NCBI GenBank assembly: GCA_023416585.1
Contig: JAEZHM010000060.1
Location: 1-45,609 of the forward strand
Length of the DNA stretch: 45,609 nt
Reading direction: 5' to 3'
DNA from: Bacillota bacterium
Lineage (GTDB): Bacteria > Bacillota > Clostridia > Christensenellales > Aristaeellaceae
A program made the position numbers and the translations under genes. Shown here one piece after another: positions 24,555 through 34,397 of the stretch (the first letter of the stretch is position 1; each line of letters begins with the position of its first letter). The notes beneath the pieces were generated by a model that saw only the letters and a program-made list of their open reading frames with translations, was not told the origin of the DNA and did not search any database.

Positions 24555-25877
24555 ATGGGCAGCTATATTCCCACCACCAGGGAGGAGCGGCAGGAAATGC
24601 TCTCTTCCCTGGGCCTTAAAAGCGCGTCGGAGCTTTTTTCCGATGTGCCCCGGCAGGTGCTATTGCAATCGCCTTTGGACCTGCCCGAGGGCAAGACGGA
24701 ATTTGAGGTGCGCAGGGAGATGACGGAAATCTCCCGGAAGAACAAGACCTATTCCGTGATCCTACGGGGCGCGGGAGCGTACAACCATTATATCCCCTCT
24801 ATTGTGAAGTACATCACCTCCAAAGAGGAGTTCGTCACCGCCTATACGCCCTACCAGGCAGAAATCAGCCAGGGCATATTGCAGTCCATATTTGAATACC
24901 AGACCATGATCTGTGAACTCACCGGCCTGGATGTGAGCAATGCCTCCATGTACGACGGCGCCGAGGCCGCGGCGGAAGCAGTAGCCATGTGCCGGGAGCG
25001 CAAGCGGGTGACGGCGCTAGTCTCCGCTGCCGCCCATCCCGACACCATTGCCACCATCAAGACGTATTGCGACGCAGCCAACGCGTCCATGCGCATCGTT
25101 CCTGAAAAGAACGGCGTTACGGATATAGAGGCGCTGGAAGATATGCTTGGCGAGGATACCGCCTGCTTGTTTGTTCAGCAGCCCAACTTTTATGGCGCAC
25201 TGGAGGATGCAAAACTCCTGGGCGAAAAGGTGCACGCTGCCGGCGGCAAGTACATCATGGGTGTGAATCCCATTGCTTTGGCTCTGATGCAGTCGCCCTT
25301 TGAAGCGGGAGCCGATATTGCCGTGGGCGAGGGTCAGCCGCTGGGCATGCCTTTGTCTTTTGGCGGACCGTACCTGGGTTTTATGGCGGCCACTACGGCC
25401 ATGATGCGCAAGCTGCCGGGCCGCATCGTGGGGGAAACTACGGATCATAACGGCAACCGGGCCTTTGTGCTTACGCTGCAGGCGAGGGAGCAGCACATCA
25501 GAAGGGAAAAGGCCAGCTCCAACGTGTGTTCCAACCAGGCGCTTTGCGCTTTGACCGCCGCGGTGTACCTGTCTGCCATGGGCCCGGAAGGTCTCAAGGA
25601 AGCGGCTGTGCAGTCCATGAGCAAGGCCCACTATCTTGAGGCGGGCCTTGCGAAGATTCCCGGCATCCGCCGCGTGGGCAGCGCGCCTTTCTTTCATGAA
25701 TTCGTAACCGCCTGCGGCGGAAAACGGGATGCTATTCTGAAAGCGCTGGAATTGAAAGATATCCTGGGCGGACTGCCGATTGGTGACGATCAGCTATTGT
25801 GGTGCGCCACCGAGCAGGTCAGCCGGGAACAACTTGACATCGTGATTCAAACTGTCCGGGAGGTGTGCGGAAAATGA
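24555..25877 (+). CDS. gcvPA: Glycine dehydrogenase (decarboxylating) subunit 1
   Basis: This 440-aa protein is the N-terminal half of the split P protein, the form common in Firmicutes and archaea. YIPTTREERQEMLSSLGLKS and later YTPYQAEISQGILQSIFEYQ are conserved. It lacks the PLP lysine, which the partner subunit provides. It starts two bases after gcvH and overlaps the gcvPB start by four bases. The pair decarboxylates glycine and loads the aminomethyl group on GcvH. Confidence 0.96.
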   Translation: MGSYIPTTREERQEMLSSLGLKSASELFSDVPRQVLLQSPLDLPEGKTEFEVRREMTEISRKNKTYSVILRGAGAYNHYIPSIVKYITSKEEFVTAYTPYQAEISQGILQSIFEYQTMICELTGLDVSNASMYDGAEAAAEAVAMCRERKRVTALVSAAAHPDTIATIKTYCDAANASMRIVPEKNGVTDIEALEDMLGEDTACLFVQQPNFYGALEDAKLLGEKVHAAGGKYIMGVNPIALALMQSPFEAGADIAVGEGQPLGMPLSFGGPYLGFMAATTAMMRKLPGRIVGETTDHNGNRAFVLTLQAREQHIRREKASSNVCSNQALCALTAAVYLSAMGPEGLKEAAVQSMSKAHYLEAGLAKIPGIRRVGSAPFFHEFVTACGGKRDAILKALELKDILGGLPIGDDQLLWCATEQVSREQLDIVIQTVREVCGK

Positions 25878-27292
25878 ACCTGATCTTTGAAGTAAGCCGC
25901 CCCGGCCATCATGTAAGCCTTTTGCCCAAGTGCGACGTGCCGGAAGTTTCGCTGCCGGAGGATAAGCATAGGGATAATGCTCCGCGCCTGCCGGAGATGG
26001 CGGAAACGGATATCAGCCGTCATTATACGAAACTGGCCCGCCGCGCCCACGGTGTGAACAGCGGCTTTTATCCCTTGGGTTCCTGCACCATGAAGTATAA
26101 TCCCCGCATCAATGATGAGATTGCAGCGCTGCCGGGGTTTGCAAACATTCACCCCCTGCAGCCCAAGGAAACGGTGCAGGGCTGTCTTGAAGTGCTTAAC
26201 ACCGCCGAAAAGCACCTGTGCGAGATCACCGGTATGGACAGTATGACTTTCCAGCCCGCCGCCGGCGCCCACGGGGAGTTTACGGGCGTGCTGCTCATCA
26301 AGGCCTACCATCAATCAAGAGGCGATGGAAAGCGCGTAAAGATCATCGTGCCCGATTCCGCCCACGGCACCAACCCGGCCACGGGCGCCATGGCGGGCTA
26401 TACGGTGGTGAGCATACCCTCCGGTCCGGACGGCTGCGTGGATTTGGATGCGCTGCGGGCTGCGGTGGGCGAGGATACCGCCGGGCTCATGCTTACCAAC
26501 CCCAATACCCTGGGCCTGTTTGACAAAAACATACTGGAGATCACACGCATCGTCCACGAGGCGGGCGGGCTTACCTATTACGACGGGGCGAACCTGAACG
26601 CCATCATGGGCATGGTGCGGCCCGGAGACATGGGCTTTGACGTGGTGCATTTAAACCTTCACAAAACCTTCTCCACGCCCCACGGCGGCGGCGGTCCCGG
26701 CTCCGGCCCGGTTGGCTGCAAGGCGTTTTTGAAGCCATTCCTGCCGGCTTCTGCGCTGGGGGAGAACCCCGGTCCTCAAAGCATCGGCCAGGTGAAGGCT
26801 TTTTACGGCAACTTCCTGGTAGTGGTCCGGGCGCTGACCTACATTCTCACCCTGGGCCGGGAAGGCATCAAGGATGCTTCGGAAAACGCGGTCCTGAACG
26901 CCAATTATATGATGAACCGGCTGAAGGACACCTATGATTTGGCTTATGACCACACCTGCATGCATGAATTCGTGCTCACCCTGGAAGGGCTCAAGAGGGA
27001 TACTGGCGTATCTGCGCTGGATGTGGCCAAGGCACTATTGGATAAGGGCATGCATCCCCCAACCATGTACTTTCCCCTTATCGTGCATGAGGCGCTGATG
27101 ATTGAGCCAACCGAAACGGAAAGCCGGGAAACGTTGGAGGAAGGCATCGCCGCCTTGAAGGAAATCGCGCTGAAGGCCAAGGAAGATCCGGAGAGCCTGC
27201 ATCTATGCCCCATGACTACCCCCATCGGCAGGCCCGACGAGGTGGCGGCTGCCCGCAACCCAAAGCTTAAGCATATCTTCGACAAGGAGTGA
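25874..27292 (+). CDS. gcvPB: Glycine dehydrogenase (decarboxylating) subunit 2
   Basis: This is a 472-aa protein from the ATG at 25874 (overlapping the gcvPA stop), with GGGAGG ten bases upstream. A GTG at 25865 is less likely. The PLP-binding lysine is Lys264 in NLHKTFSTPHGGGGPGSGPV. NSGFYPLGSCTMKYNPRIND is the usual early motif. Together with GcvPA it forms the PLP enzyme that decarboxylates glycine. Confidence 0.96.
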   Translation: MNLIFEVSRPGHHVSLLPKCDVPEVSLPEDKHRDNAPRLPEMAETDISRHYTKLARRAHGVNSGFYPLGSCTMKYNPRINDEIAALPGFANIHPLQPKETVQGCLEVLNTAEKHLCEITGMDSMTFQPAAGAHGEFTGVLLIKAYHQSRGDGKRVKIIVPDSAHGTNPATGAMAGYTVVSIPSGPDGCVDLDALRAAVGEDTAGLMLTNPNTLGLFDKNILEITRIVHEAGGLTYYDGANLNAIMGMVRPGDMGFDVVHLNLHKTFSTPHGGGGPGSGPVGCKAFLKPFLPASALGENPGPQSIGQVKAFYGNFLVVVRALTYILTLGREGIKDASENAVLNANYMMNRLKDTYDLAYDHTCMHEFVLTLEGLKRDTGVSALDVAKALLDKGMHPPTMYFPLIVHEALMIEPTETESRETLEEGIAALKEIALKAKEDPESLHLCPMTTPIGRPDEVAAARNPKLKHIFDKE

Positions 27293-27296
27293 CACC

Positions 27297-28286
27297 ATGA
27301 TAAGCCGGTGCTGCTATGTGGTGACCGAATGTACGGTTCCCTATGAAAATTTGGCTTTGGAGGAACACCTGCTGGAAACCGTACAGCCGGGAGAAGTGAT
27401 CCTGTACCTATGGCAGAACCGGCATACGGTGGTGATCGGACGCAACCAGAACGCCTGGAAGGAAGTGCGCGTGCCGGAGCTTGAAAAAGACGGCGGCCAT
27501 TTGGTGCGCAGGTTATCCGGCGGCGGTGCGGTTTACCACGACCTGGGTAATTTGAATTTCACATTTCTCGTAAGCCAGGCTGACTATGATGTGGCCCGGC
27601 AGACGGAAGTCATCTTGCAGGCGGTGCGTTCCTTCGGCATTCCGGCGGAGCGCACCGGCCGCAACGACATCACGGTGGATGGGCGCAAATTCTCCGGCAA
27701 CGCGTTCTATAAAAGCGGTAAAAACGCCTATCACCATGGCACGCTGCTTGTGCATGTGGATATGGAGAACATGGCCCGGTATTTGAACGTGCCTCAACAA
27801 AAACTGGAATCCAAGGGCGTATCCTCCGTCCGTGCGCGGGTGGTGAACCTGAAGGAATTATGCCCTGATCTTACCATTCCTGCCTTGCGGGATGCGCTGA
27901 TCGAAGCTTTAGGCAAGGTTTACGGTTTCATGCCAAAGGAGCTGCCTGCTGCCCGCATTGACATGGAAAAAATAGCAGCCGGAAAGGCGAAGTTTTCCGC
28001 CTGGGACTGGCTCTATGGCCGACCTATCCCGTTTACCTGGGAAGGGGAGGCGCGTTTTGCCTGGGGCGGCATCCAGCTTCAATTTTCGGTGGAAGCGGGC
28101 CGTGTCAAAGAGTGCGCAGCCTATTCCGACGCGCTGGACGAGGGCTTGATCCGTGGACTTCCCGCTTTGCTTGCAGGATGCCTGCTGAACGGACCGGCGC
28201 TTAAGGAAGCCATTGCACCCATCAAGGAGCAATCGGAGGAAATCTGCCGCGACCTGCAAACCTTTCTGACAGCCCAGAATTTCTGA
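27297..28286 (+). CDS. lplA: Lipoate-protein ligase
   Basis: This 329-aa protein has RRLSGGGAVYHDLGNLNFTF, the lipoate-AMP binding loop of LplA. GRNDITVDGRKFSGNAFYKS includes the conserved Lys of the BPL_LplA_LipB domain, and the C-terminal accessory domain is present. It attaches scavenged lipoate to GcvH. AAGGAG lies before the ATG. Its position between gcvPB and lpdA ties lipoylation of the H protein to glycine induction. Confidence 0.94.
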   Translation: MISRCCYVVTECTVPYENLALEEHLLETVQPGEVILYLWQNRHTVVIGRNQNAWKEVRVPELEKDGGHLVRRLSGGGAVYHDLGNLNFTFLVSQADYDVARQTEVILQAVRSFGIPAERTGRNDITVDGRKFSGNAFYKSGKNAYHHGTLLVHVDMENMARYLNVPQQKLESKGVSSVRARVVNLKELCPDLTIPALRDALIEALGKVYGFMPKELPAARIDMEKIAAGKAKFSAWDWLYGRPIPFTWEGEARFAWGGIQLQFSVEAGRVKECAAYSDALDEGLIRGLPALLAGCLLNGPALKEAIAPIKEQSEEICRDLQTFLTAQNF

Positions 28287-28298
28287 TAGGAGATAACC

Positions 28299-29690
28299 AT
28301 GGATTTTGACTGGATCATCCTAGGCGCTGGGCCGGGGGGCTACGAAGCGGCCATCCGGGCGGCGCAGCTAAAACTTAAGGTGGCGCTGGTGGAAAAGGGC
28401 GAGGTGGGCGGAACGTGCTTGAACCGCGGCTGCGTGCCCACCAAGGCGCTGCTCCATGCCGCCATAGGATTTGAGGAGTTGGACCTGATATCCGGCTGGG
28501 GCATCCAGGCGGAGCAGGTGACACTTGATTTTGACAAAATGTACGCCCGTAAGGACGAACTTGTTTCCACTCTGCGGGAGGGCATCGGGCGTCTGATCTC
28601 CCAGAACGGCATTACGCTGATAAAAGGCGAAGGCAAGATCCGGGACAGCCATACCGTTGTAGTGGAAGATAAGGTGCTCACGTCGGAGCACATCCTGATC
28701 GCTACGGGTTCCATGCCGGTTATGCCCAATATTCCCGGCCTTGATCTTCCCGGCGTTGTGACAAGCGATGGTTTGCTTTCCGCTCCGCCGGCGGGCAGCC
28801 GGCTTGTCATCATTGGAGGCGGTGTGATCGGGGTGGAGTTCGCGTCCATGTTCCGGGCATTGGGCTATGAGATTACCATCATCGAAGCGCTGGACAGGCT
28901 GCTTCCCCAAATGGACCGGGAAGTTTCACAGAACCTTGGCATGATTCTGAAAAAGCATGGCGCTTCTGTTATAACCTACGCGCGGGTATCGGAGATTCAA
29001 AAGAATGAGGACGGCTCCCTGGCCGTTTCGTACGAAGCCGGCGGCAAGCAGGGTGTGGTATCGGGGGATACGGTTCTTGTGGCCATTGGCCGCCGGGCCA
29101 ACACCCAGGGGCTGTTTGCAGAAGGCTTTTCTATGGAAACGGACCGGGGCCGCCTTGTGACGGATGAAAACCATCAAACAAGCGTACCCGGTGTTTTCGC
29201 CATCGGGGATGTGGCAGGATCCATTCAATTGGCCCATGCCGCTTCCGCCCAGGGCATTGCATGTGTGGAGCGGGCAGCGGGGTATACTCCGGCTGCTCGG
29301 GAAGACCTGGTTCCCTCCTGCGTGTATACCAGGCCGGAAATCGCCTGTGTGGGCCTGACGGCGGACGAGGCCAAGGCAAAGGGTATACCCGTCTGCACGG
29401 GCAAGTACATTCTGTCGGCCAACTGCCGTACCATGATCGCCGGCGGCGAGCGAGGCTTTATAAAGCTTGTGCTTAATGAAGCTACGGATGTGCTGCTGGG
29501 CGCTCAGATCGTGTGTGAACGGGCTACGGATATGATCAATGAAATGACGGTGGCTATTGCCAACGGGCTGACCAGGGAGCAGTTGTTAAAAGCCATCCGG
29601 CCGCACCCCACCTTTGCTGAAAGCGTTACCGAGGCGCTGGACAGTGTAGAGGGTATGGCCATTCATATGGCCCCTGCGCGGAGGGGATAA
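28299..29690 (+). CDS. lpdA: Dihydrolipoyl dehydrogenase (glycine cleavage L protein)
   Basis: This 463-aa flavoprotein has the FAD motif GAGPGGYEAAIRAAQL at residues 9-24, the redox disulfide Cys40/Cys45 in GGTCLNRGCVPTKALLH, a NAD motif GGGVIGVEFASMF near 175, and the C-terminal catalytic pair HPTFAESVTEAL. It has no N-terminal lipoyl domain. It reoxidises dihydrolipoyl GcvH with NAD+. It is the last gene of the operon, twelve bases after lplA and before a hairpin at 29706. Confidence 0.96.
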   Translation: MDFDWIILGAGPGGYEAAIRAAQLKLKVALVEKGEVGGTCLNRGCVPTKALLHAAIGFEELDLISGWGIQAEQVTLDFDKMYARKDELVSTLREGIGRLISQNGITLIKGEGKIRDSHTVVVEDKVLTSEHILIATGSMPVMPNIPGLDLPGVVTSDGLLSAPPAGSRLVIIGGGVIGVEFASMFRALGYEITIIEALDRLLPQMDREVSQNLGMILKKHGASVITYARVSEIQKNEDGSLAVSYEAGGKQGVVSGDTVLVAIGRRANTQGLFAEGFSMETDRGRLVTDENHQTSVPGVFAIGDVAGSIQLAHAASAQGIACVERAAGYTPAAREDLVPSCVYTRPEIACVGLTADEAKAKGIPVCTGKYILSANCRTMIAGGERGFIKLVLNEATDVLLGAQIVCERATDMINEMTVAIANGLTREQLLKAIRPHPTFAESVTEALDSVEGMAIHMAPARRG

Positions 29691-29705
29691 GCGGTGGGTT
29701 TTATG

Positions 29706-29742
29706 GCGGGAAGAGAGTATTTATATAATGTCCTCTTCCCGC
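29706..29742 (+). terminator. Hairpin at the end of the gcv operon
   Basis: GCGGGAAGAG pairs perfectly with CTCTTCCCGC around a 17-base loop, with only a short T run afterwards. It is probably a 3'-end stabiliser ahead of the stronger terminator at 29776. Confidence 0.6.
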
Positions 29743-29775
29743 ACCCATCTTTAAAACTTCATATCAAAAGATGAG

Positions 29776-29805
29776 AAAAGCGCGGTTCTATTCCGCGCTT
29801 TTGTT
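29776..29805. terminator. Terminator after the gcv operon
   Basis: AAAAGCGCGG and CCGCGCTTTT form a perfect 10-bp stem with a 7-base loop. The A and T ends make it usable in both directions. Confidence 0.8.
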
Positions 29806-29916
29806 ATTCAATTTCAAACCATGCCATACATCCTGCCACTATTCACGATCACATCACCGAATCATCAGAAAAGGATGATAACATGTCTCTTGACGAGATG
29901 AAGGAGGCATTGCTTT

Positions 29917-31389
29917 ATGAAACACATAGCAAAACAGTTTTTTGCTTTCCTGCTGACAGCGGTATTCATGTTTCATGCTGCAGGGGTGCTGGCGGAATCG
30001 CCGCAGGCAGCCCCTCCCGGCAACCCGCCCGCAAAGCCGGATGGAAACGCACCCGCCGGTATGCCACCTGGCGGCGGACCTGGTGGTCAAAGCAGCCAGC
30101 CTGAAAGCTACAGCGCAGCCAAAACCTATACGGAGGATCAACTGCTGGATGGGGGTACCTATTTATCCACCGGCACGGAAGAAAACGCAATCCATGTGCT
30201 CTCAGGCATGGTAAAGCTGACGAACGCCGCTATCACCCGTACATCTGCCGACAGCGCAGGCGGTGACAGTGCCAGCTTCTACGGCGTTGGCGCGGCGATG
30301 CTGGTTACAGGCGGCACAGCCTATATCACCGGCAGCAATATCATAACCGGCGCAGCCGGCGGTGCAGGCGTATTCGCTTATGGCTCAGGTGTGGCCTATG
30401 TCTCCGATACCGCCATCCACACCGCCCAGGGTACCTCCGGAGGCATCCATGTGGCCGGTGGCGGTACGCTGTACGCCAAGAACCTCACCGTTGAAACAGA
30501 TGGTGCATCCGCCGCAGCAATCCGCTCTGACCGCGGCGGCGGCATCATGGTGGTGGATGGCGGCACTTATGTATCCAACGGCACAGGTTCTCCTGCCATC
30601 TATTGCACGGCCGACATCTCCATCAATAACGCCACACTGACCGCCACCGGGTCGGAAGCGCTTTGTTTGGAGGGCCTAAATACCGTTAGACTGTACGGTT
30701 CCGCCCTGAAAGGCAACATGCCCGACCTTTCGCAGAACGACAATACCTGGACGGTGATCCTATATCAGAGCATGTCAGGAGACTCCCAGATTGGCGAAGG
30801 CAAGTTTGAGATGGTGGGCGGCTCCCTCACTTCTGAAAATGGAGGCATATTTTACACCACCAACACCGAAAGCGAGTTTGTCCTCTCCGGTGTTACCATC
30901 ACGGCTGCGGATGGCAGTGAATACTTCCTGCGCTGCACCGGCAACGCCAACCAGCGCGGTTGGGGCAAGACAGGGGCAAATGGCGCTGACTGCAAATTTA
31001 CCGCCATCTCGCAGCAAATGAATGGCGACATTCTCTGGGACAGCATCTCGACGCTTGAGATGTATGCCACATCCGGCAGCATGCTGACCGGAGCGGTACT
31101 CGACGACGAGTCCTATGCCGGCAACGGTGGCGACGGTTACTGCAGCCTATCTATCGATGCCACTTCCGGCTGGATCGTGACAGGAAACAGCACAGTCACT
31201 ACGCTGAATTGTGAAGGTTCTGTCACCGATAAGGACGGCAACACCGTATCCATCATCGGCACAGACGGTACAATCTACATTCAGGGCAGCAGCCCCTATA
31301 AGGTGACCGTATCCCGGTATTCCAACACCTGCGACCTTAGCAATGCCGGCAGCCGTTCCAACTGGAGTGATCATGCGGTGTCGTTTTGA
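29917..31389 (+). CDS. Secreted beta-helix-like surface protein
   Basis: This 490-aa protein has a clear signal peptide (residues 1-26, cleavage near VLA-ES). A Pro/Gly-rich linker follows (about 30-60). The rest is a long run of short strands with Gly, Asn, Ser and Thr turns, such as GVGAAMLVTGGTAYITGSNI and GGTLYAKNLTVETDGASAAA, which is the look of a right-handed parallel beta-helix. Similar proteins are annotated as adhesin-like or polysaccharide-binding. No LPXTG, SLH or membrane anchor is seen at the C-terminus, so it is probably released or held non-covalently. AAGGAGG precedes the ATG. No partner genes adjoin it. Confidence 0.8.
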   Translation: MKHIAKQFFAFLLTAVFMFHAAGVLAESPQAAPPGNPPAKPDGNAPAGMPPGGGPGGQSSQPESYSAAKTYTEDQLLDGGTYLSTGTEENAIHVLSGMVKLTNAAITRTSADSAGGDSASFYGVGAAMLVTGGTAYITGSNIITGAAGGAGVFAYGSGVAYVSDTAIHTAQGTSGGIHVAGGGTLYAKNLTVETDGASAAAIRSDRGGGIMVVDGGTYVSNGTGSPAIYCTADISINNATLTATGSEALCLEGLNTVRLYGSALKGNMPDLSQNDNTWTVILYQSMSGDSQIGEGKFEMVGGSLTSENGGIFYTTNTESEFVLSGVTITAADGSEYFLRCTGNANQRGWGKTGANGADCKFTAISQQMNGDILWDSISTLEMYATSGSMLTGAVLDDESYAGNGGDGYCSLSIDATSGWIVTGNSTVTTLNCEGSVTDKDGNTVSIIGTDGTIYIQGSSPYKVTVSRYSNTCDLSNAGSRSNWSDHAVSF

Positions 31390-31450
31390 TACAGCAGTTC
31401 ATAAAGGCATGGCAAGGTGAATCTCTTTGCACGATTGCCCTTTTCCCAAA

Positions 31451-31484
31451 GCAAAGGACCTGCGTTATGCAGGTCCTTTGCTTT
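31451..31484. terminator. Terminator between convergent genes
   Basis: GCAAAGGACCTGC and GCAGGTCCTTTGC form a perfect 13-bp stem with a 5-base loop, followed by TTT. It separates the beta-helix gene from uvrA. Confidence 0.75.
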
Positions 31485-31562
31485 GCAGTGCTTTACCGTA
31501 CGTGAATCCATAAATGAACGCATTTCTGATGCTGGCAGAGTCTGGCCGGCAAGTTCCATCGG

Positions 31563-34394
31563 TTATCCTCTTTCCAGCATCGGCTTCAAATACTGTCCGG
31601 TGTAGCTTTCCTTTGCCTTGCAGATCTCCTCCGGCGTGCCTTGCGCGATGATCTGACCTCCCCGGTGGCCGCCCTCCGGGCCGAGGTCAATGATATAGTC
31701 GGCGGTCTTGATAATGTCCAGGTTGTGCTCTATCACGATCACGCTGTTGCCGGCGTCCACCAGCCGCTGCAGCACCTGAACCAACCTATCCACATCGGCC
31801 ATATGAAGGCCGGTGGTGGGCTCATCCAGCACATACACGGTCTTGCCGGTGGCTCTGCGGCTGAGTTCCGTGGCCAGCTTCACCCGCTGTGCTTCGCCGC
31901 CGGATAGCGTGGTACTGGACTGGCCCAGCTTCATGTACCCCAGGCCCACGTCGTACAGCGTCTCCAGCTTGCGTAAAATCTGCGGATGGTTTTCAAAATA
32001 GGTCAGCCCTTCCTCCACGGTCATTTCCAGTACGTCGTGGATGGACTTGCCACGGTAGTGCACTTCCAGTGTTTCCCGGTTGTAACGTTTTCCCTTGCAG
32101 ACCTCGCAAGGCACGTAAATGTCGGGCAGGAAGTGCATTTCTATTTTAATCAGCCCGTCGCCGGAGCAGGCTTCGCACCGGCCGCCCTTCACGTTGAAGG
32201 AGAAGCGGTTTTCCTTATAGCCCCTGGCCTTGGCGTCGGGGGTCAAGGCAAAGACTTTGCGGATTAAGTCAAACAACCCTGTATAGGTGGCCGGGTTGCT
32301 GCGGGGTGTGCGGCCGATGGGCGACTGGTCGATGTCGATGATCTTATCCAGCAGTTCTATGCCTTCCAGCCGGTCAAATGCGCCTGGGCGTGTCTTGGCC
32401 CGGTTCAGCTGCTTGGCCAGATATTTGTATAGAATTTCGTTGACCAGGCTGGATTTGCCGCTGCCGGACACGCCTGTGACACAGGCTAGAACACCCAGGG
32501 GGATGGTAGCGTCGATGTTCTTAAGGTTATGCTCCCGCGCGCCGCGGATAGTGAGGTAGCCCGTGGGTGTGCGGCGCTTTTCCGGCACTGGGATCTTTTT
32601 CGTCCCGCTCAAATACTGCCCTGTAAGGGAGTTGGGGTTGGCGATAATCTCCTCCACCGTGCCCTGGGCCACGATATGGCCGCCATGGGCGCCCGCGCCG
32701 GGGCCGATATCTACGATGTAGTCGGCGGCATACATGGTTTCCTCGTCATGTTCCACCACGATCAGCGTATTGCCGATGTCCCGGAGGCTCTTTAATGTTT
32801 TAAGCAGCCTTGCATTGTCCCTTTGATGAAGGCCTATGGAGGGCTCATCCAGGATGTACAGCACGCCCACCAGGGAGGAGCCAATTTGAGTGGCCAGGCG
32901 GATTCGCTGCGCTTCGCCGCCGGACAAGCTTCCCGCCGCACGGGACAGCGTCAAATAGTCCAGCCCCACATCCACCAAAAAGCCTAAGCGGGCGTTGATT
33001 TCCTTCAATATCTGGGAAGCGATAAGCGTCTGCTTTTCGGTAAGCGTCAGGTGCCTGAAAAACTCTCTGGCATCCAGAACGCTCAGTCCGCTTACCTTGG
33101 CGATGTTTTCATTGCCTACGGTAACGGCCAGCGCTTCGGGCTTCAGCCTGCGGCCAAGACAGTCGGGGCATTCGTCCGCCACCATGTATTCCTCGTACAG
33201 CGCTTTCATGCCATCGCTGCCAGTCTCGCGGTAGCGCCGCTCCAAGGATGGAATGATGCCTTCGTACGGCGCGTCGAAATGACCAGCGCCGTTTTGCCCG
33301 GCATAATGGACGGTGATCTTTTCCTTGCCTGTGCCGTAAAGCAGCATGCTCACAATGTTTTCCGGCAGATCCTGAACAGGCGCGTCCATGTCGAAGCCAT
33401 ACTTTTGGGCAAGGGCCGCAAAGAACATGTTGGCGATGCTGGAGGGGTCCTTCACATTCCAGCCCATGGCGTTGATGGCGCCCTGGTTTAATGACAGGCT
33501 GCGGTCAGGGAGCACGATATCCGGGCTGATCTTCATCAGCGTGCCAAGACCGGCGCAGGTGGGGCAGGCTCCGAAGGGGCTGTTGAAGGAGAACAGCCGT
33601 GGCGCCAGTTCCTCAATGGAGATGCCGCAGTCGGCGCAGGCGTAGTTCTGGGAAAACAATATTTCCCCCTGGTCAAACAGGTCGATCAATATCAGCCCGC
33701 CGGATTGGCCTGCCGCCGTTTCCATGCTGTCGGTGAGACGCTTGGACATCTCCTTCCCGGCCCGTATAATGAGTCGGTCAATAACGATCTCAATGCTGTG
33801 CTTCTTTTGTTTGTCCAGGGGCGGCGTATCGTCGATTTCATAGAGTGTGCCGTCGATGCGAACGCGCACAAAGCCGCCCTTGCGGGCATCCTCCAGCAGC
33901 CTTGCATGCTCGCCCTTTCGGCCGCGAACCACCGGCGCCAGCACCTGAAGCTTGGTGCCCTCTGGGTAGGATAAAATCGAATCCACCATCTGGTCGATAG
34001 TCTGCTGATTGATCTCCTTGCCGCACTTGGGGCAGTGGGGCGTACCGACGCGGGCGTACAACAGGCGCAGATAGTCGTGTATCTCCGTCACCGTGCCGAC
34101 GGTGGAGCGGGGGTTGCGGCTGGTTGTTTTCTGATCGATGGAGATGGCGGGGGACAAACCTTCAATATAATCGATATCCGGCTTCTCCATCTGCCCAAGA
34201 AACTGCCTGGCGTAGGCGGACAGCGATTCCACATACCGCCTTTGGCCCTCGGCATAAATGGTATCAAAGGCCAGGGAGCTTTTTCCCGACCCGGACAGGC
34301 CTGTAAAAACTACCAGCTTGTCACGGGGTATCTCCAGATCGATGTTTTTGAGATTGTGTTCCCGGGCACCTTTTACAAACAGCGTATTGCGCAA
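31563..34394 (-). CDS. uvrA: Excinuclease ABC subunit A
   Basis: This 943-aa protein of normal length has two ABC ATPase units. The first has Walker A GLSGSGKSS and signature LSGGEAQRIRLATQIGS. The second has GVSGSGKSS, LSGGEAQRVKLATELS and Walker B VYVLDEPTTGLH. Zinc-finger cysteines include CADCGISIEE with CPTCAGLG, and CEACSGDGL with CEVCKGKR. It scans DNA for damage with UvrB in nucleotide excision repair. The start is TTG. It lies three bases after the DUF362 gene and shares its promoter. uvrB is not in the window, though uvrBA is common in Firmicutes. Confidence 0.97.
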   Translation of the reverse strand: MRNTLFVKGAREHNLKNIDLEIPRDKLVVFTGLSGSGKSSLAFDTIYAEGQRRYVESLSAYARQFLGQMEKPDIDYIEGLSPAISIDQKTTSRNPRSTVGTVTEIHDYLRLLYARVGTPHCPKCGKEINQQTIDQMVDSILSYPEGTKLQVLAPVVRGRKGEHARLLEDARKGGFVRVRIDGTLYEIDDTPPLDKQKKHSIEIVIDRLIIRAGKEMSKRLTDSMETAAGQSGGLILIDLFDQGEILFSQNYACADCGISIEELAPRLFSFNSPFGACPTCAGLGTLMKISPDIVLPDRSLSLNQGAINAMGWNVKDPSSIANMFFAALAQKYGFDMDAPVQDLPENIVSMLLYGTGKEKITVHYAGQNGAGHFDAPYEGIIPSLERRYRETGSDGMKALYEEYMVADECPDCLGRRLKPEALAVTVGNENIAKVSGLSVLDAREFFRHLTLTEKQTLIASQILKEINARLGFLVDVGLDYLTLSRAAGSLSGGEAQRIRLATQIGSSLVGVLYILDEPSIGLHQRDNARLLKTLKSLRDIGNTLIVVEHDEETMYAADYIVDIGPGAGAHGGHIVAQGTVEEIIANPNSLTGQYLSGTKKIPVPEKRRTPTGYLTIRGAREHNLKNIDATIPLGVLACVTGVSGSGKSSLVNEILYKYLAKQLNRAKTRPGAFDRLEGIELLDKIIDIDQSPIGRTPRSNPATYTGLFDLIRKVFALTPDAKARGYKENRFSFNVKGGRCEACSGDGLIKIEMHFLPDIYVPCEVCKGKRYNRETLEVHYRGKSIHDVLEMTVEEGLTYFENHPQILRKLETLYDVGLGYMKLGQSSTTLSGGEAQRVKLATELSRRATGKTVYVLDEPTTGLHMADVDRLVQVLQRLVDAGNSVIVIEHNLDIIKTADYIIDLGPEGGHRGGQIIAQGTPEEICKAKESYTGQYLKPMLERG

Positions 34395-34397
34395 GCG

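Noticed and set aside
20221..29690. Glycine reductase (Stickland) operon, suggested by thioredoxin beside glycine genes
   Set aside because: No grdA-E or selenoprotein genes are present. The P, H, T and L proteins and the riboswitch define glycine cleavage instead.
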